Source of the DNA: Sordariomycetes sp. S80-01Y
Taxonomy: Eukaryota > Ascomycota > Sordariomycetes
Assembly (NCBI GenBank): GCA_037042185.1
Contig: JAXQJY010000032.1
Location: forward strand, 186,001 to 250,000
DNA length: 64,000 nucleotides
Reading direction: 5' to 3'
Shown: in pieces, positions 52,355-61,951 of the stretch
Numbering within the stretch: position 1 is the first letter of the stretch
Layout of the letters: each line of letters starts with the position of its first letter
Program-made: the position numbers and the translations under genes
The notes under the pieces: model-generated
Databases searched by the model: none
Told to the model about the DNA's origin: nothing
Seen by the model: only the letters and a program-made list of their open reading frames with translations

Positions 52355-53596
52355 ATGTGCTCGCCACTTGTTGACGACTTTGTTAATTCCGCCATTAGCA
52401 CCGCCGCTAATCCCTCGGAATTCGGCTTCCATCATGGCCCAATTTCAGCACCTAATGAAACCCAGCAGCTTTCGCGGATAAATTCGCTTGTGTAAGTTAA
52501 TATAAAATCTTTAGTTAAAACCTTTAGCTTAAAGGATAGGTGCGATATAGCTGTCGATACGTCGTTGCGGATGTGCGGGTGGACCTTTCGCGATAACCCA
52601 GCAGTATGTTCACCATGATTCCAACATATATTCAATATATGCTAACGTCATTCTAGTTCTATCGACATATCCGGCGTTGTCACCCTAACTACGTGAGCCT
52701 TCCGAGCCGATCAAATACCTCGATCTCCGAGCGCGTGGCTGGGGAAAAGTAATAATACCTTCACCATATTCCGAGTATATGCTGACCAGATATAGCGCCC
52801 TTCGTCGCTGGGTATTATACCAAGGGTGGCGTAAAGCTCGCTACGTAAAGGAGCCTAAGCTTGGGGACTCACTATCACTCCTTCCTCGCTTCGCCGATGA
52901 GCTTGAGCAGCTAGCGTAGGTCTTTAAGACTTAGCATGCGCTTGATATGTGCTTAATATATGCTTACCAGCTATAGTCAAGATAATCCAGCGTTTCGAGC
53001 AGAGTTCGGTGTAGTATTTCATCGAGATTCAGTTAGAAGCTTTCGCCGGGCTCCCCTTCCGCCGCAGCTAGATCCTACTTCCCAAAGCGGGTCTCGTACC
53101 TCGAAAACTAGTATTCAAGAGAATCAGCCCGAGGGTAACAACGGTAAAGAAAATGTAGAATAGCCGTTCCATATAAGAGTTCTCTATCTATATGCCTAGC
53201 ATATGCTGACTTTACTTTTTAAGGCCGGGCCTGAGCAGGACCAAACGTCGACACAAGATGTTTTAGCAAGAGTAAGAAATATCGCTCGCATATGTCACGC
53301 ATATGCTTACTATCTTAAGAGCCTCGAGTCCCCCCCTGTGTCCCCGGTAGCGTTAGATTCTGGGACATATATGACTATTTCAACGGATCCAGAGGTATGA
53401 AATATGGACGATATATTCTCAATGTATGCTAATAGCTATAACTTTTCTAGGTACCTCGACGCCGTCTAAGAAAGGTAAGAACTAAGCTTAAGGCATATTT
53501 AATATATGCTAACTGTATGGAAAGCGGAAGTTCACACAAAGCGATCCCGAGCCTTCTCGACGAAGTACCCGAGTACGAAAGCCAAAGATACGATAG
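52355..53596 (+). CDS. Unrecognised nine-exon gene, possible C2H2-type finger protein
   Basis: Exons: 52355-52489, 52535-52603, 52657-52748, 52796-52915, 52977-53154, 53224-53271, 53320-53394, 53451-53474 and 53525-53596, giving 270 residues. Every one of the eight 45-69 bp introns keeps frame, which strongly supports the model. Visible features: MCGWTFRDNPAFYRHIRRCH, a C-X12-H-X4-H half of a C2H2-like finger formed across an intron; an aromatic/basic stretch RRWVLYQGWRKARYV; a hydrophobic-acidic helix LLPRFADELEQLAQDNPAFRAEF; and a basic tail RRSTRVRKPKIR. No family is recognised. Seven of eight introns contain ATATGCTNAC or a close variant. It may be a mobile-element-borne gene, because short repeats sit just upstream. 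Confidence 0.6.
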
Positions 53597-53599
53597 GCT

Positions 53600-54126
53600 C
53601 TCTTTAAGCTTCTTAAGCTCCTTAATCTTCCGTTCTAGCCGAGCCTCCTTGATTCCCTCCTCTAATTAACGTTTTTCGCTTCCTAAGGCCTGTACCCGAT
53701 CTTTATGTGATTCTTCTATATATTAGCTATATGCTTAACCTATGCTTATATTAGGATAGTGAAGCTTACCTATATGTGGTCTCTTAGTTGATCTCAAAAG
53801 GATTGACCCTATCGAGGGTATTCTTGTTAACGAAGAGGAACTCTTATGCTCCCGTTTAGCTACCCTCATCGGCTAGAGAGGTAAGTAAACTGAATATATC
53901 TTAAGCATATGTTAACCATATATCAAGGGGTACTTACACTTCTTCCACTATCTTCCTCCCTTCCTGGTTCTGACCCAGGATATATAACGCTCTCCCCTGT
54001 ATCTGAGTCTTCCCTGCTAATGGCGTCCATATGCTCGGCATGTGAATTGAGACTTGGACTTAACCGTTGCTGCAGAATTGCAATAGATGTCGTGACAGTG
54101 TCGCTAGGAGGTTGTATGTCTGCCAT
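53600..54126 (-). CDS. Unrecognised gene or relic convergent to the nine-exon gene
   Basis: Starts at an ATG (54126; MADIQPPSDTVTTS). Proposed exons 54126-53938, 53872-53770 and from 53700, with 65 and 69 bp introns containing ATATGCTTAA and CATATAGCTAAT, like the introns of its neighbour. The third exon reads DRVQALGSEKR then a TAA near 53669. The same frame continues as LEEGIKEARLERKIKELKKLKE, a coiled coil that would pair naturally with the preceding heptads. The stop could therefore be a C-to-T change of CAA (RIP-like) in a once longer protein. Alternatively a short protein of about 110 residues ends there. No domain recognised. Confidence 0.4.
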
Positions 54127-54133
54127 ATGTTGA

Positions 54134-54719
54134 GCATCTGGCTCGTCGGCGTCCTCAATAGGTAAGGGAGGTGGAGTTGAAGGGGGAGGGGTGCTTCACG
54201 AAGTTGAAGCGTCGTAGTGAGTCTTGATTACTGGCCTGTTGCAAATGGCGTGAACTCCCTCCCCAGCTTTTTTCTTTCTTTTCTTATCGAGACAACGGAG
54301 AACTCGGTATGATCGGTAATTACTTCAATAAAACGGCTCTACCCCTCGCTCTAGTCCTCCCTTGACGGTTACGCACTTGTCTCTTTATTCTTCTACAGTT
54401 TCTACGTCTGCCTCTTGGAGCCGCTTTAAAATGGCAGCATTGTTCAACTCTGTGCTCTTTACGGGCTTTAGCATCTCATCAGGCATGGGACGATGCCTCG
54501 CCCGAGCCTCCCCTCCACCTATTCACAACACCACCAAGACATTGACCGGATAGCCATGCGCAACAGGATGTAATCGAACGGGCTCTCGTGCAGACCAACC
54601 CCGGTATTTCAAAGTCTACGGCATTGTGTTTACGTCATTTCTCCCTTGAACAACTTCTAGCTAGTAACCTCAGAAACGCTTGTATATCGTAGGGAATCCA
54701 TGCTCCTAGTGTTCTGGTC
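54134..54719. other. Intergenic
   Basis: About 590 bp. A short minus-strand frame near 54400-54500 reads MPDEMLKPVKSTELNNAAIL and may be part of the relic region; not strong enough to call. Otherwise no gene. Confidence 0.4.
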
Positions 54720-55769
54720 TCATGTTAGTTTGGAGGCTCGTTCGTTTGAGGTAAGACCACGCACCACATGGCGACAGATCTGGGGGCGTCGCGGCGGAGG
54801 AGGCGGGCAAATGGTTGGAGTGAACGTCTCGATATGCCTCAGAGGCTCTGCAGGTGCAGGGGCATGCACTGGAGGCTCCGACTTTTGCTGCAGTTGGATT
54901 GCGTTGTAGGAGGGTCTTCTACACAGAGTCCAAGGGTTGAACGAGTGACTTTCTGATGTGCAGTTGGGATCGTTCTGGTTGCCGCTGCTGTCAAGAACGA
55001 ACCAGTGGTCGTAGTCGCGGCGCCGGACGAGACGAAGGAGCCTGTTGAGAATAATGAACTCCATTTTGAGCTTGATGCTGTACACAACAGGCTTGTACGT
55101 TGTCTGAATCGCGAAGTTGCCAGTGTACTGAGTGATAAGGAGGCTGATATCGAGGATAATGGCGAAAACGTTGACGATGACGAGGTCTCGGATAATTCTC
55201 CGCTCCCTCGGTGCCTTTACAGCGAGAATTGGCCTGAGGGTACGAATAGTCTCAACGATGTAGAACATCGATATGAGGCACTCTTGGATGCAGAACCCTG
55301 CGAGCTGAACGCGCTCGTAGACTTCAAAGACTTTGATGAAGCTTGCAGGGTGGCGACCGTTGCTGCAGAGGAAGACGATGGTGACGGGGATGTGAAAGAC
55401 GCAGAAGCTGGTGATTATCATTATTAGGACCCAGCGGGTCTTGCTCTTGTCCAAAACGATGAGGTGAAGGCGCGAGTAGAGGACGACGGAGAACCCAGTC
55501 ACCATGCCGTACCAGCCGACGCAAGTAAGGACAGCGAGAAAGAGGTTTGGCCCGAGGGCGTAGTAGCGAAGTAAAACGACGACGGAATGGAGGAGAATTC
55601 CCAGAGTGGTGACTAGCATGCTCCAAAAATACAGACCATCGCGCCTCTTGAACCTGTTGATCAAGTTGATAAAAATCTCAATGCAGTTATAGCAAGCAAT
55701 AGCGAAAAAGCCCGCTATGGTCATGTTAATCGGGAGCGACGCTGATATCGGCCCCGTTTCCCCAGCCAT
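54720..55769 (-). CDS. Seven-helix integral membrane protein (DUF7703-like)
   Basis: 349 residues, single exon, start MAGETGPISAS. Seven hydrophobic segments lie between about residues 15 and 245: NMTIAGFFAIACYNCIEIF, WSMLVTTLGILLHSVVVLL, LFLAVLTCVGWYGMVTGF, WVLIMIITSFCVFHIPVTIV and others. The layout, with FKRRDGLYFWS after TM1, fits the fungal DUF7703 family of unknown function. The C-terminal 100 residues are hydrophilic and proline-rich (ICPPPPPRRPQ), probably cytosolic. Some relatives are GPCR-like in topology but no ligand is known. A decayed homologue lies at 57.4-57.7 kb. Confidence 0.78.
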   Translation of the reverse strand: MAGETGPISASLPINMTIAGFFAIACYNCIEIFINLINRFKRRDGLYFWSMLVTTLGILLHSVVVLLRYYALGPNLFLAVLTCVGWYGMVTGFSVVLYSRLHLIVLDKSKTRWVLIMIITSFCVFHIPVTIVFLCSNGRHPASFIKVFEVYERVQLAGFCIQECLISMFYIVETIRTLRPILAVKAPRERRIIRDLVIVNVFAIILDISLLITQYTGNFAIQTTYKPVVYSIKLKMEFIILNRLLRLVRRRDYDHWFVLDSSGNQNDPNCTSESHSFNPWTLCRRPSYNAIQLQQKSEPPVHAPAPAEPLRHIETFTPTICPPPPPRRPQICRHVVRGLTSNERASKLT

Positions 55770-56618
55770 CTCTGCGATGTCGTCAGGCTGCGCAGCCGGG
55801 GTACGGAGGACGTGTCGGGGGATGTAAATGAAGGCATTCGAGGTTACTTGATCGCAAGAAAAAGAGAGAATCTTCCTGTTCAGTCCAACTTAATCACTTT
55901 GAGTTCGACTCATAGTAATAAGCGCTTGGTTAGAAATGGATGGGGGCGCGTGCACATCGCCGGGGTCTCCGCAAGCCACAATGTTGGCTTAATGTTGCTC
56001 GGGGAGGCCGCCTGCCCCCGCGTTGTGGTAATGTCTCTTGGGGTTCGCTGATCAGCAATCACCAGGAGTCCAGGGCCCACCCTAAATTTGCGGCGTTTTT
56101 AGAGTTTCGCAGTTCATCAAACTCTCCCTAGAGCAAAGATGGCACGGCTGGCTGTTAGAATCGTGAGACTGCTGAGGTGTCCAATTTGTGCCACGAGCAG
56201 ATGCTCATGCGCATTGTAGATGCAGAGGAATCGGTTGATTTTCCTGCTTCATCGACAACATGGTCTTTACATATGGGCATGCCTGCTTAAACATATCGAA
56301 AGTGCTGTCGAATTCAGCATCTACAAACAAGCTTTGCCAGAACAGTTATAAACAGAATTCCTGGCTCGCGTACCAGGCTCACGTGGATCGTTGAGAAACA
56401 GCATCTGGTGACGTCGCACACCAAAAGGGGTTCCTTAAGCCGGGTTGCTTACTCCCTATCGGAACTGCCGCCAGATTACCAGCCGCAATGGCGTGGTCGC
56501 TTTGCGAGATTGCCTCACAGTGCAAATATCAAAGACGGCGGCTCCATACTCTAACAGTCCCAAGAATGTTGACGATACCTCCCCTCACTTCTCATCACCG
56601 AAACGCCTCAACTACTGA
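55770..56618. other. Intergenic
   Basis: About 850 bp; no gene seen. The 122-codon frame at 56488-56856 partly covers the GNAT relic in a different frame and is not used. Confidence 0.5.
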
Positions 56619-57130
56619 GGCACATTCCGCATCGCCACCACCAGCGACGAAGAAGCCGAATCAACCTCAAAACTCGTCAACTTCGCTTACCGCGGTGATT
56701 CGCCCCACGAGGGTTGGACTACCGAAGCCGACCTCATCGCAGAAAACGCTCATCATCGCCGCTGGAGTAAGAGAAAGTGTCAAAGCACCCGACGGCGTCA
56801 ATCTACTTGCCCACAATGAGAAAGCTCTCGTGCCGTGCTGCGAGTTGCCGAAGTAGGAGATCACGTATACTTTGGCCTGTTAGCTGTCCGCCCGCAAGAT
56901 AGTCTGACGGGATTAAGAAGGAGGACATGGATGCGGCGGAACGGTATGCGAGGGAGAATATGGGGGTTAGGATGATTTGGAAGGCTGGGATCTGGACATG
57001 AGACGAGTTGATAGCGTGGTATGGGATGAGGGGGTGTGTGAAGGCGGATGAGAAACTTTTTCCTTACGGTCACTTGGAGAATGGCACTACCTTGCGGGAC
57101 GACTCATACTTCAGAGTGCTAAGGAAGCGT
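56619..57130 (+). pseudogene. Broken GNAT-family N-acetyltransferase
   Basis: Pieces of one GNAT protein appear in order but in different frames: TFRIATTSDEEAES and FAYRGDSPHEGWTTEADLI (56622 on), VKAPDGVNLLAHNE (about 56785), VAEVGDHVYFGLLAVRPQDS (about 56845-56905), EDMDAAERYARENMGVRM (about 56925-56975), then a TGA at 56999, then DELIAWYGMRGCVKADEKLF and TTLRDDSYFRVLRK. GLLAVRPQ is the acetyl-CoA-binding beta4 region. At least two frameshifts and the stop make it nonfunctional. The TGA stands where CGA (Arg) would be expected, a C-to-T change as made by RIP. Confidence 0.65.
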
Positions 57131-57424
57131 CGGTGGGCAGTTAGACGGCACATAAAGAGATTTGAAACTGCACCAGTCAACATAGCAGCTTTCGCCAACT
57201 CCTACCGGCTATTCGGACAGCTAAGCCAGATCATGTTCAACAAGCTCAATCAACTTGGTTCTTATAACAATTATCCGGCTCCGACTGGTACCACGCGATC
57301 TGCGCTGTCATGGCTATCAGTGCGTTTGCTGTCATGTTTGATGCCTTCCGACGGCCACACATGACCTGTAGACAAGGGCAATGACTGGGATGTGCAGCCC
57401 ATGGTTTTGAACGCGGTCATAATG

Positions 57425-57745
57425 AGCACACCCCGCAAGGCCTTGTCGTTGACGGAAATGGCATGCAGACAAAAGAACAGAAAGACAGCTTATTCCGTAG
57501 TTACCATGGTGCGCCAGCCGACCAGGATAAAGGTGGTAGTATGAATGGGGAGGACGCCAGTTCATGGTGTCTCATGAGGAAGCCCACACTGTTGAATGCG
57601 ATACCACGTGCCGCAATAAGGACGCTCTCCAGGAGTAAAGGCTTCGGGAGGATTTGAAAGTCGTAAAGATTTAGAAGGTGAGGTCAATAACCACATAAAG
57701 GGCGATATAAAGCAAGGGAATGATGACCAGAGAAGCCGTCTCATT
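57425..57745 (-). pseudogene. Decayed DUF7703-like membrane protein
   Basis: On the minus strand LLYIALYVVIDLTF, then a TAA, then IFTTFKSSRSLYSW, continuing in a second frame as VLIAARGIAFNSVGFLMRHHE, then a third frame with AVFLFFCLHAISVNDKALRGV. This is the TM1 - FK..LYSW - TM2 pattern of the intact gene at 54.7-55.8 kb. Stops and frameshifts make it a relic. Confidence 0.5.
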
Positions 57746-58489
57746 CTCAGAAAGTCATCTTCTACGTGAAGAGCAGGGGCGACGCAGAGGAGTCGCCCGC
57801 AGAATGTTACTCTTCTCGGCTCCAGAATTGTGATGGTGAATGAAGGGAACCGTTACGTAACGAAAGCAATCAAACCTTGTAGTCGGTAGCCATACGGTTT
57901 AGGTTCCATAAGCTTCAAACTTCAGCTCTTGAAGGCTGCGTTCCAATTCAAATTTCATGAGCCGCCTGCATGCTCCACGAATCAGTGACATCCTAGTGGT
58001 CACTGTCGGAATATGGCCCAAGAAAGGAATGGAACACGGCCGACCCAAATGACATCCAGCGGCCTGAGAACATTTTCAGGAACGGGGCGGCACACCGCGC
58101 TAAGCTTGACGGCGCAATTGACTGACTAGCCCACAATGCATCCAATGCACGAATAGGAGGCTGTCCCCACACCGGCAAGCTCCGCTGATCAATCCACATG
58201 CCGAAACCCAGTCGCTCCCGGATCGCCAGTAGTTCCACCGCGATCAAGCGGAGTCATCTGCGGCCTGGTCAGGCCTGGTCAGGGGAAATACCGCTCAGTC
58301 TATTGAAACGGCTGAAAAGGTTTCCAGAGTTTGTCTGTGTTGGCTCCGATCAACGTTTAGTCGGCCACATGTCTGTCCCATCCAGCCTCGGCCACCTTCC
58401 TCGTCCTGGTCCTCCTCTCTGGAGTGCGGCAAGTTGTGAAACAGATTGATCACATAACACACAAGCCCAGTGTATAAAACCTACCCCTA
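57746..58489. other. Intergenic
   Basis: About 740 bp; no gene recognised. A tandem GGCCTGGTCA duplication lies near 58261-58280. Confidence 0.5.
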
Positions 58490-58990
58490 CTAAGACACAA
58501 GAAGGTAGAGTATAACCCACACCGGACGCCCCAATGCGAGCGCGGAAACGAACCTCGCGCCATCGTACAAAACACCCGAACGCCCACGCATCATGTTCGA
58601 ATTACTGCCTACCAGGCAGTCCCCAAAATCCTCATTAAATTCCCCATCGACCCCAACATCGCCCTCATCTGCACCACCTTCTTCGTCAGGGTTGACGGCC
58701 AACACAACAAATTCATCGTTCTCAAGGCCAAATCCTCCGACGAGATCGATTATGTGATCGGATGACCAATCCGCGTCCTCTGTTTCTAGGGACGCACGTA
58801 GAAGTATCTTCGTATCCGAGATGTCTACCTGGATATGCTGTGCAGTTCGGCTGAAATTCACACCTCCCCAAAAGAATTTGCATGGTACACTCAGCGGACA
58901 TGTTCTCAATTACAGTAAAGAGCGATGTGCCGTCACAATACCGATGTGATCATCCAGCCTGACTTCACTCATGGCCCCTTCACTATCCAC
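58490..58990 (-). pseudogene. CVNH (cyanovirin-N homology) lectin fragment
   Basis: The 58909-58490 frame reads FFWGGVNFSRTAQHIQVDI, then ILLRASLETEDADWS and GGFGLENDEFVVLAV, the second half of a fungal CVNH domain. A possible preceding segment, IYVDSEGAMSEVRLDDHIG, lies at about 58990-58930 and runs into the end of white-collar-1. The intron or gap between them has no clean GT-AG solution, and no start exon exists because the upstream DNA is white-collar-1 coding sequence. The C-terminal 70 residues after NPDEEGG may be non-native. Most likely a 5'-truncated copy; a functional gene with unusual structure is less likely. Confidence 0.5.
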
Positions 58991-58995
58991 GTAAA

Positions 58996-61951
58996 TTATG
59001 GTGCAGAGAAGGTAGGTCCCGTCAAAGTGCTATGGGCGTTGGGGGTACCGGAGCCACTGTGAAGTTGCGCTGGGTTGATCGCGCCTTCACCGTTCGCGGC
59101 AGGTTGATTCGGTATCTCTACAGAAACACCCTTGTGTAGCGGCGACGAGTGGGTTGTTGGCGAAGCTGACTTCTTGCTCTGCGAATCTCCAGTGTTGGCC
59201 CTCGAGGAGTTACGTGGTGAGACACGTCCAGTCTTTTGGTTCTTAGCATGTAATATAGGGTTGGGGGTAGGGGTTTCGCTTACCTGCCTAGCCCACCGTA
59301 ACCCACAGCAATTACAGAGATCTCTCTGTCGGCCGGGACCACGCCGCCACATGGGAGTGTTTCGTATATGGCAGTTCACGCAGTCCCTTACGATATTCTC
59401 AACAACCCTTCATTCTCTTCCTCTTTTTCTTGTTGGACAAGAGACCGCCCAGCTCCTCTGCCAATATACGGTTGATCTTCTCCATCTGTCTAAGTTCGAA
59501 TTGCCAGCTTGAGCACTTAGTGGTGCGTAGCTCATCGAAGATGTTGTCGTCCGAAGCGAGCACCGCGTCATGAGTTCCATGTGCAAGATTTCCGCCTGCA
59601 GCTTGGGATAGGTGAGTGTCATGTCCTGGGTCTGAATTGCCCGCCACGGACCCCGATTTGGTACTACCGGCTGGCGTAGTACTTCGTGAAGAGGCTTTGA
59701 TCAGCTTCGTCTGTGCTAGCAGAAAAGAGGGCTTTTGGAATTCTGGAGCATTCTCGGGATATAGGATAGTCTGCGCATGCAGGACTTGTCCTCGCCGGTT
59801 TTGGATTCCGTGCTTGCATGTTACAACTTTGCCTCTGCGAGCCTTCTCGACTGCACGGCCGAATTCCGGACGGGACTCCTTACGCATTAATTCCTGGATG
59901 TTCGTACCAATTAAATCGTCGGGTTGCAAATCGAGCAGTGAGCTGATATTAGAAGAGACGAACAAAAACATCCCAGATGTCGAGAGCTTCGTCCAGAGCT
60001 CGGTATCGCCGATTCCGCCGAAATGGTCCAGGCTGCGTCGGCTGAGGGCAATCACAGGCCGCTTACGCCCAAGAAATATTATACACTTGCGGCCTTTGCC
60101 GTGCTCCAAGGATAACGATCCGTGACTCTCGAACCAGGTGTAGCCACTGTTCTTCCGACGGATTCGATAGACAATGTTCACTGGGCTGTTTTGCGAAGCG
60201 TCTTTCAATTCGCGTGTGACAGGGATAATATCCGATGGATGGCAGATGGAGGACAGGGAGTTGCCCACCAATTCTGCTGTGTCATATTCGAGAATGCGTT
60301 TGCAGGACGGCGAGAGGTATAGGAAAAGACCCTTCAGTGAGAGAACGTGGACGACATCGTCGGTGTTCTCTAGTAGCATCTTGTCCCAGAATTGTCTGTG
60401 CCAGTCTGAGACCATGCCCTTGGGACTGAACTGTCGCAATAACGTTGAGATATCGTCGGCTCCAAGAGTTTTCCCATTTTGTGACTCAATCTGGCCCGCA
60501 TTAGGCGGTTGCCAGATGTACTGAACAATATCGCTGTGCTTGTAATTCACTTTGATGCCCCCAAACTCCTGTCCGGAAGCCACGGCATCTGGATACTCAA
60601 CCAAGTCGATCTGGAACCCAATGAAGTATCGGATCTCGTCGGTATCCCAGGGGATCGGGATCATGGTAAGCAAGTTGAGAAAGGGCTTTCCACCCTTGCG
60701 GTAGTTGATCAAGCTCTGCTGTACCTCCCGGCCTTCGTGAACCATCTTCTTCAGATTGTACACAGCGCCATCGTCAACGAAGTGTCTCTTTGACCCTGAC
60801 TCGACCTTTCCGTCCGGCGCCTGCAAGAATCGACAGTTCTGACCCACGATATCATGTCGACTGTATCCGGTCAGATTTTGGAAGTTGTCGGAAACATAGA
60901 CGATGGGGCAGTCATTCATGGTAACGTCGCATACCACGAATGCACATGACATATCGACTGCACCAATGTGAATCTTAGGATTCTTGCGTGTGGCGACCAG
61001 CCATAATGCCTTGACCATATCAAAGCCACTCTTGGAATATATCGTTTTCTTCTCTTTCGCAGGCCGCGGTCCGACAACAGGTCCGGCAGGAGGGCCTGTT
61101 ACTGGCATTGTCGGGTCAGAAGACGAGCTCGGGTGCGTCATGCTGGCCGAAGATGGGTCTTTGCGAGGGGAGAACGAGACTGCCGACCAGGGCTGATGTT
61201 GGAGAGTGGGTACCGCAGGGCCATAGCCACCCATGTTAGGATCGACGATTATGCCTGGGGTGTGAGCCGAGTGTGTCGAGTCCATGGTGTTATGCCGGGG
61301 CCGCATCAGCTCCTCTTTTACCTGGTCGTCGCACCCCATGCCTGTCGTCGGTGCATTGCTCGGTGTTGCGCTTATGAGTGCACTATTGGCCATATCCATA
61401 GAGAAGTAGTCAGAAGCCATGGGGGGATACTGCCCAGCGGGAGAGAACATGTGAGCGTTGATATCGTTCCTAACTTCTAAGATCATGTCGCCAAACTGAT
61501 TAGAGATCGTACCGCCCATCAGATCAGACGAGACTTGAGGATGATCCATAAAACTTTCCAGCTGATCCTGCATGTTGATATTGGTGTGAACGGAGGGATA
61601 TGCCGCCGATGGGGACTGGGTGAACTCATAGTCCCCCGTACCATTGTTGACATCCCCGAAAGTCGTCATGTCTCCCTCAACACTTTTAGACATGTGGCGT
61701 TCTCCGTTTTGGATATTGCTTGCAAAGCCTTCAGGCATACTCCGTCGTCGAAGAAGGGCGCTCTGATTGTCGTTGACGACCTTGTCCAGCGAGTCGGGAC
61801 CCATGCGCTGGTTGGGCATTCCGGGCACCCTCGTGTTCAATTTTTGCGGATTGTGCTGTTGCTGCTTCTGTTCATCTTGCTGTTGCCGTTGCTGCGCGTA
61901 CGGGTGCGACATCTCGTGCTGCAACTGACCATGTGGATAGTAGCCATCCAT
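58996..61951 (-). CDS. wc-1: White-collar-1-like blue-light receptor, with a frameshift before the GATA zinc finger
   Basis: I start at the ATG at 61951 (MDGYYPHGQLQHEMS); the frame is open to 62149 but upstream residues look non-conserved. The N-terminus is glutamine-rich. A LOV domain spans about 305-435 with GQNCRFLQ (flavin-binding Cys, about 372), IVYVSDNFQNLTGYS and RYFIGFQIDLVEYPD. Two more PAS domains follow (VLSLKGLFLYLSPSC, about 530; LSTSGMFLFVSSNISSLL, about 650). The frame ends at TGA 59399-59401 just after the basic KKKRKRMKG. The rest of the protein continues in the next frame: ENIVRDCVNCHIRNTPMW, DLCNCCGLRWARQ, a 51 bp intron (59233-59283) and TGRVSPRNSS to a stop at 58996. 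One extra T at 59401-59405 explains the break. Known role: light-activated transcription factor partner of WC-2. It may be an assembly error, a truncated allele, or true loss of the finger. Confidence 0.85.

Noticed and set aside
59400-59451. A 52 bp intron that would restore the WC-1 frame (donor GTCCAA, acceptor CGTAAG)
   Set aside because: Weak donor and acceptor, and it would remove the conserved basic KKKRKR motif; a single-base indel explains the data better.
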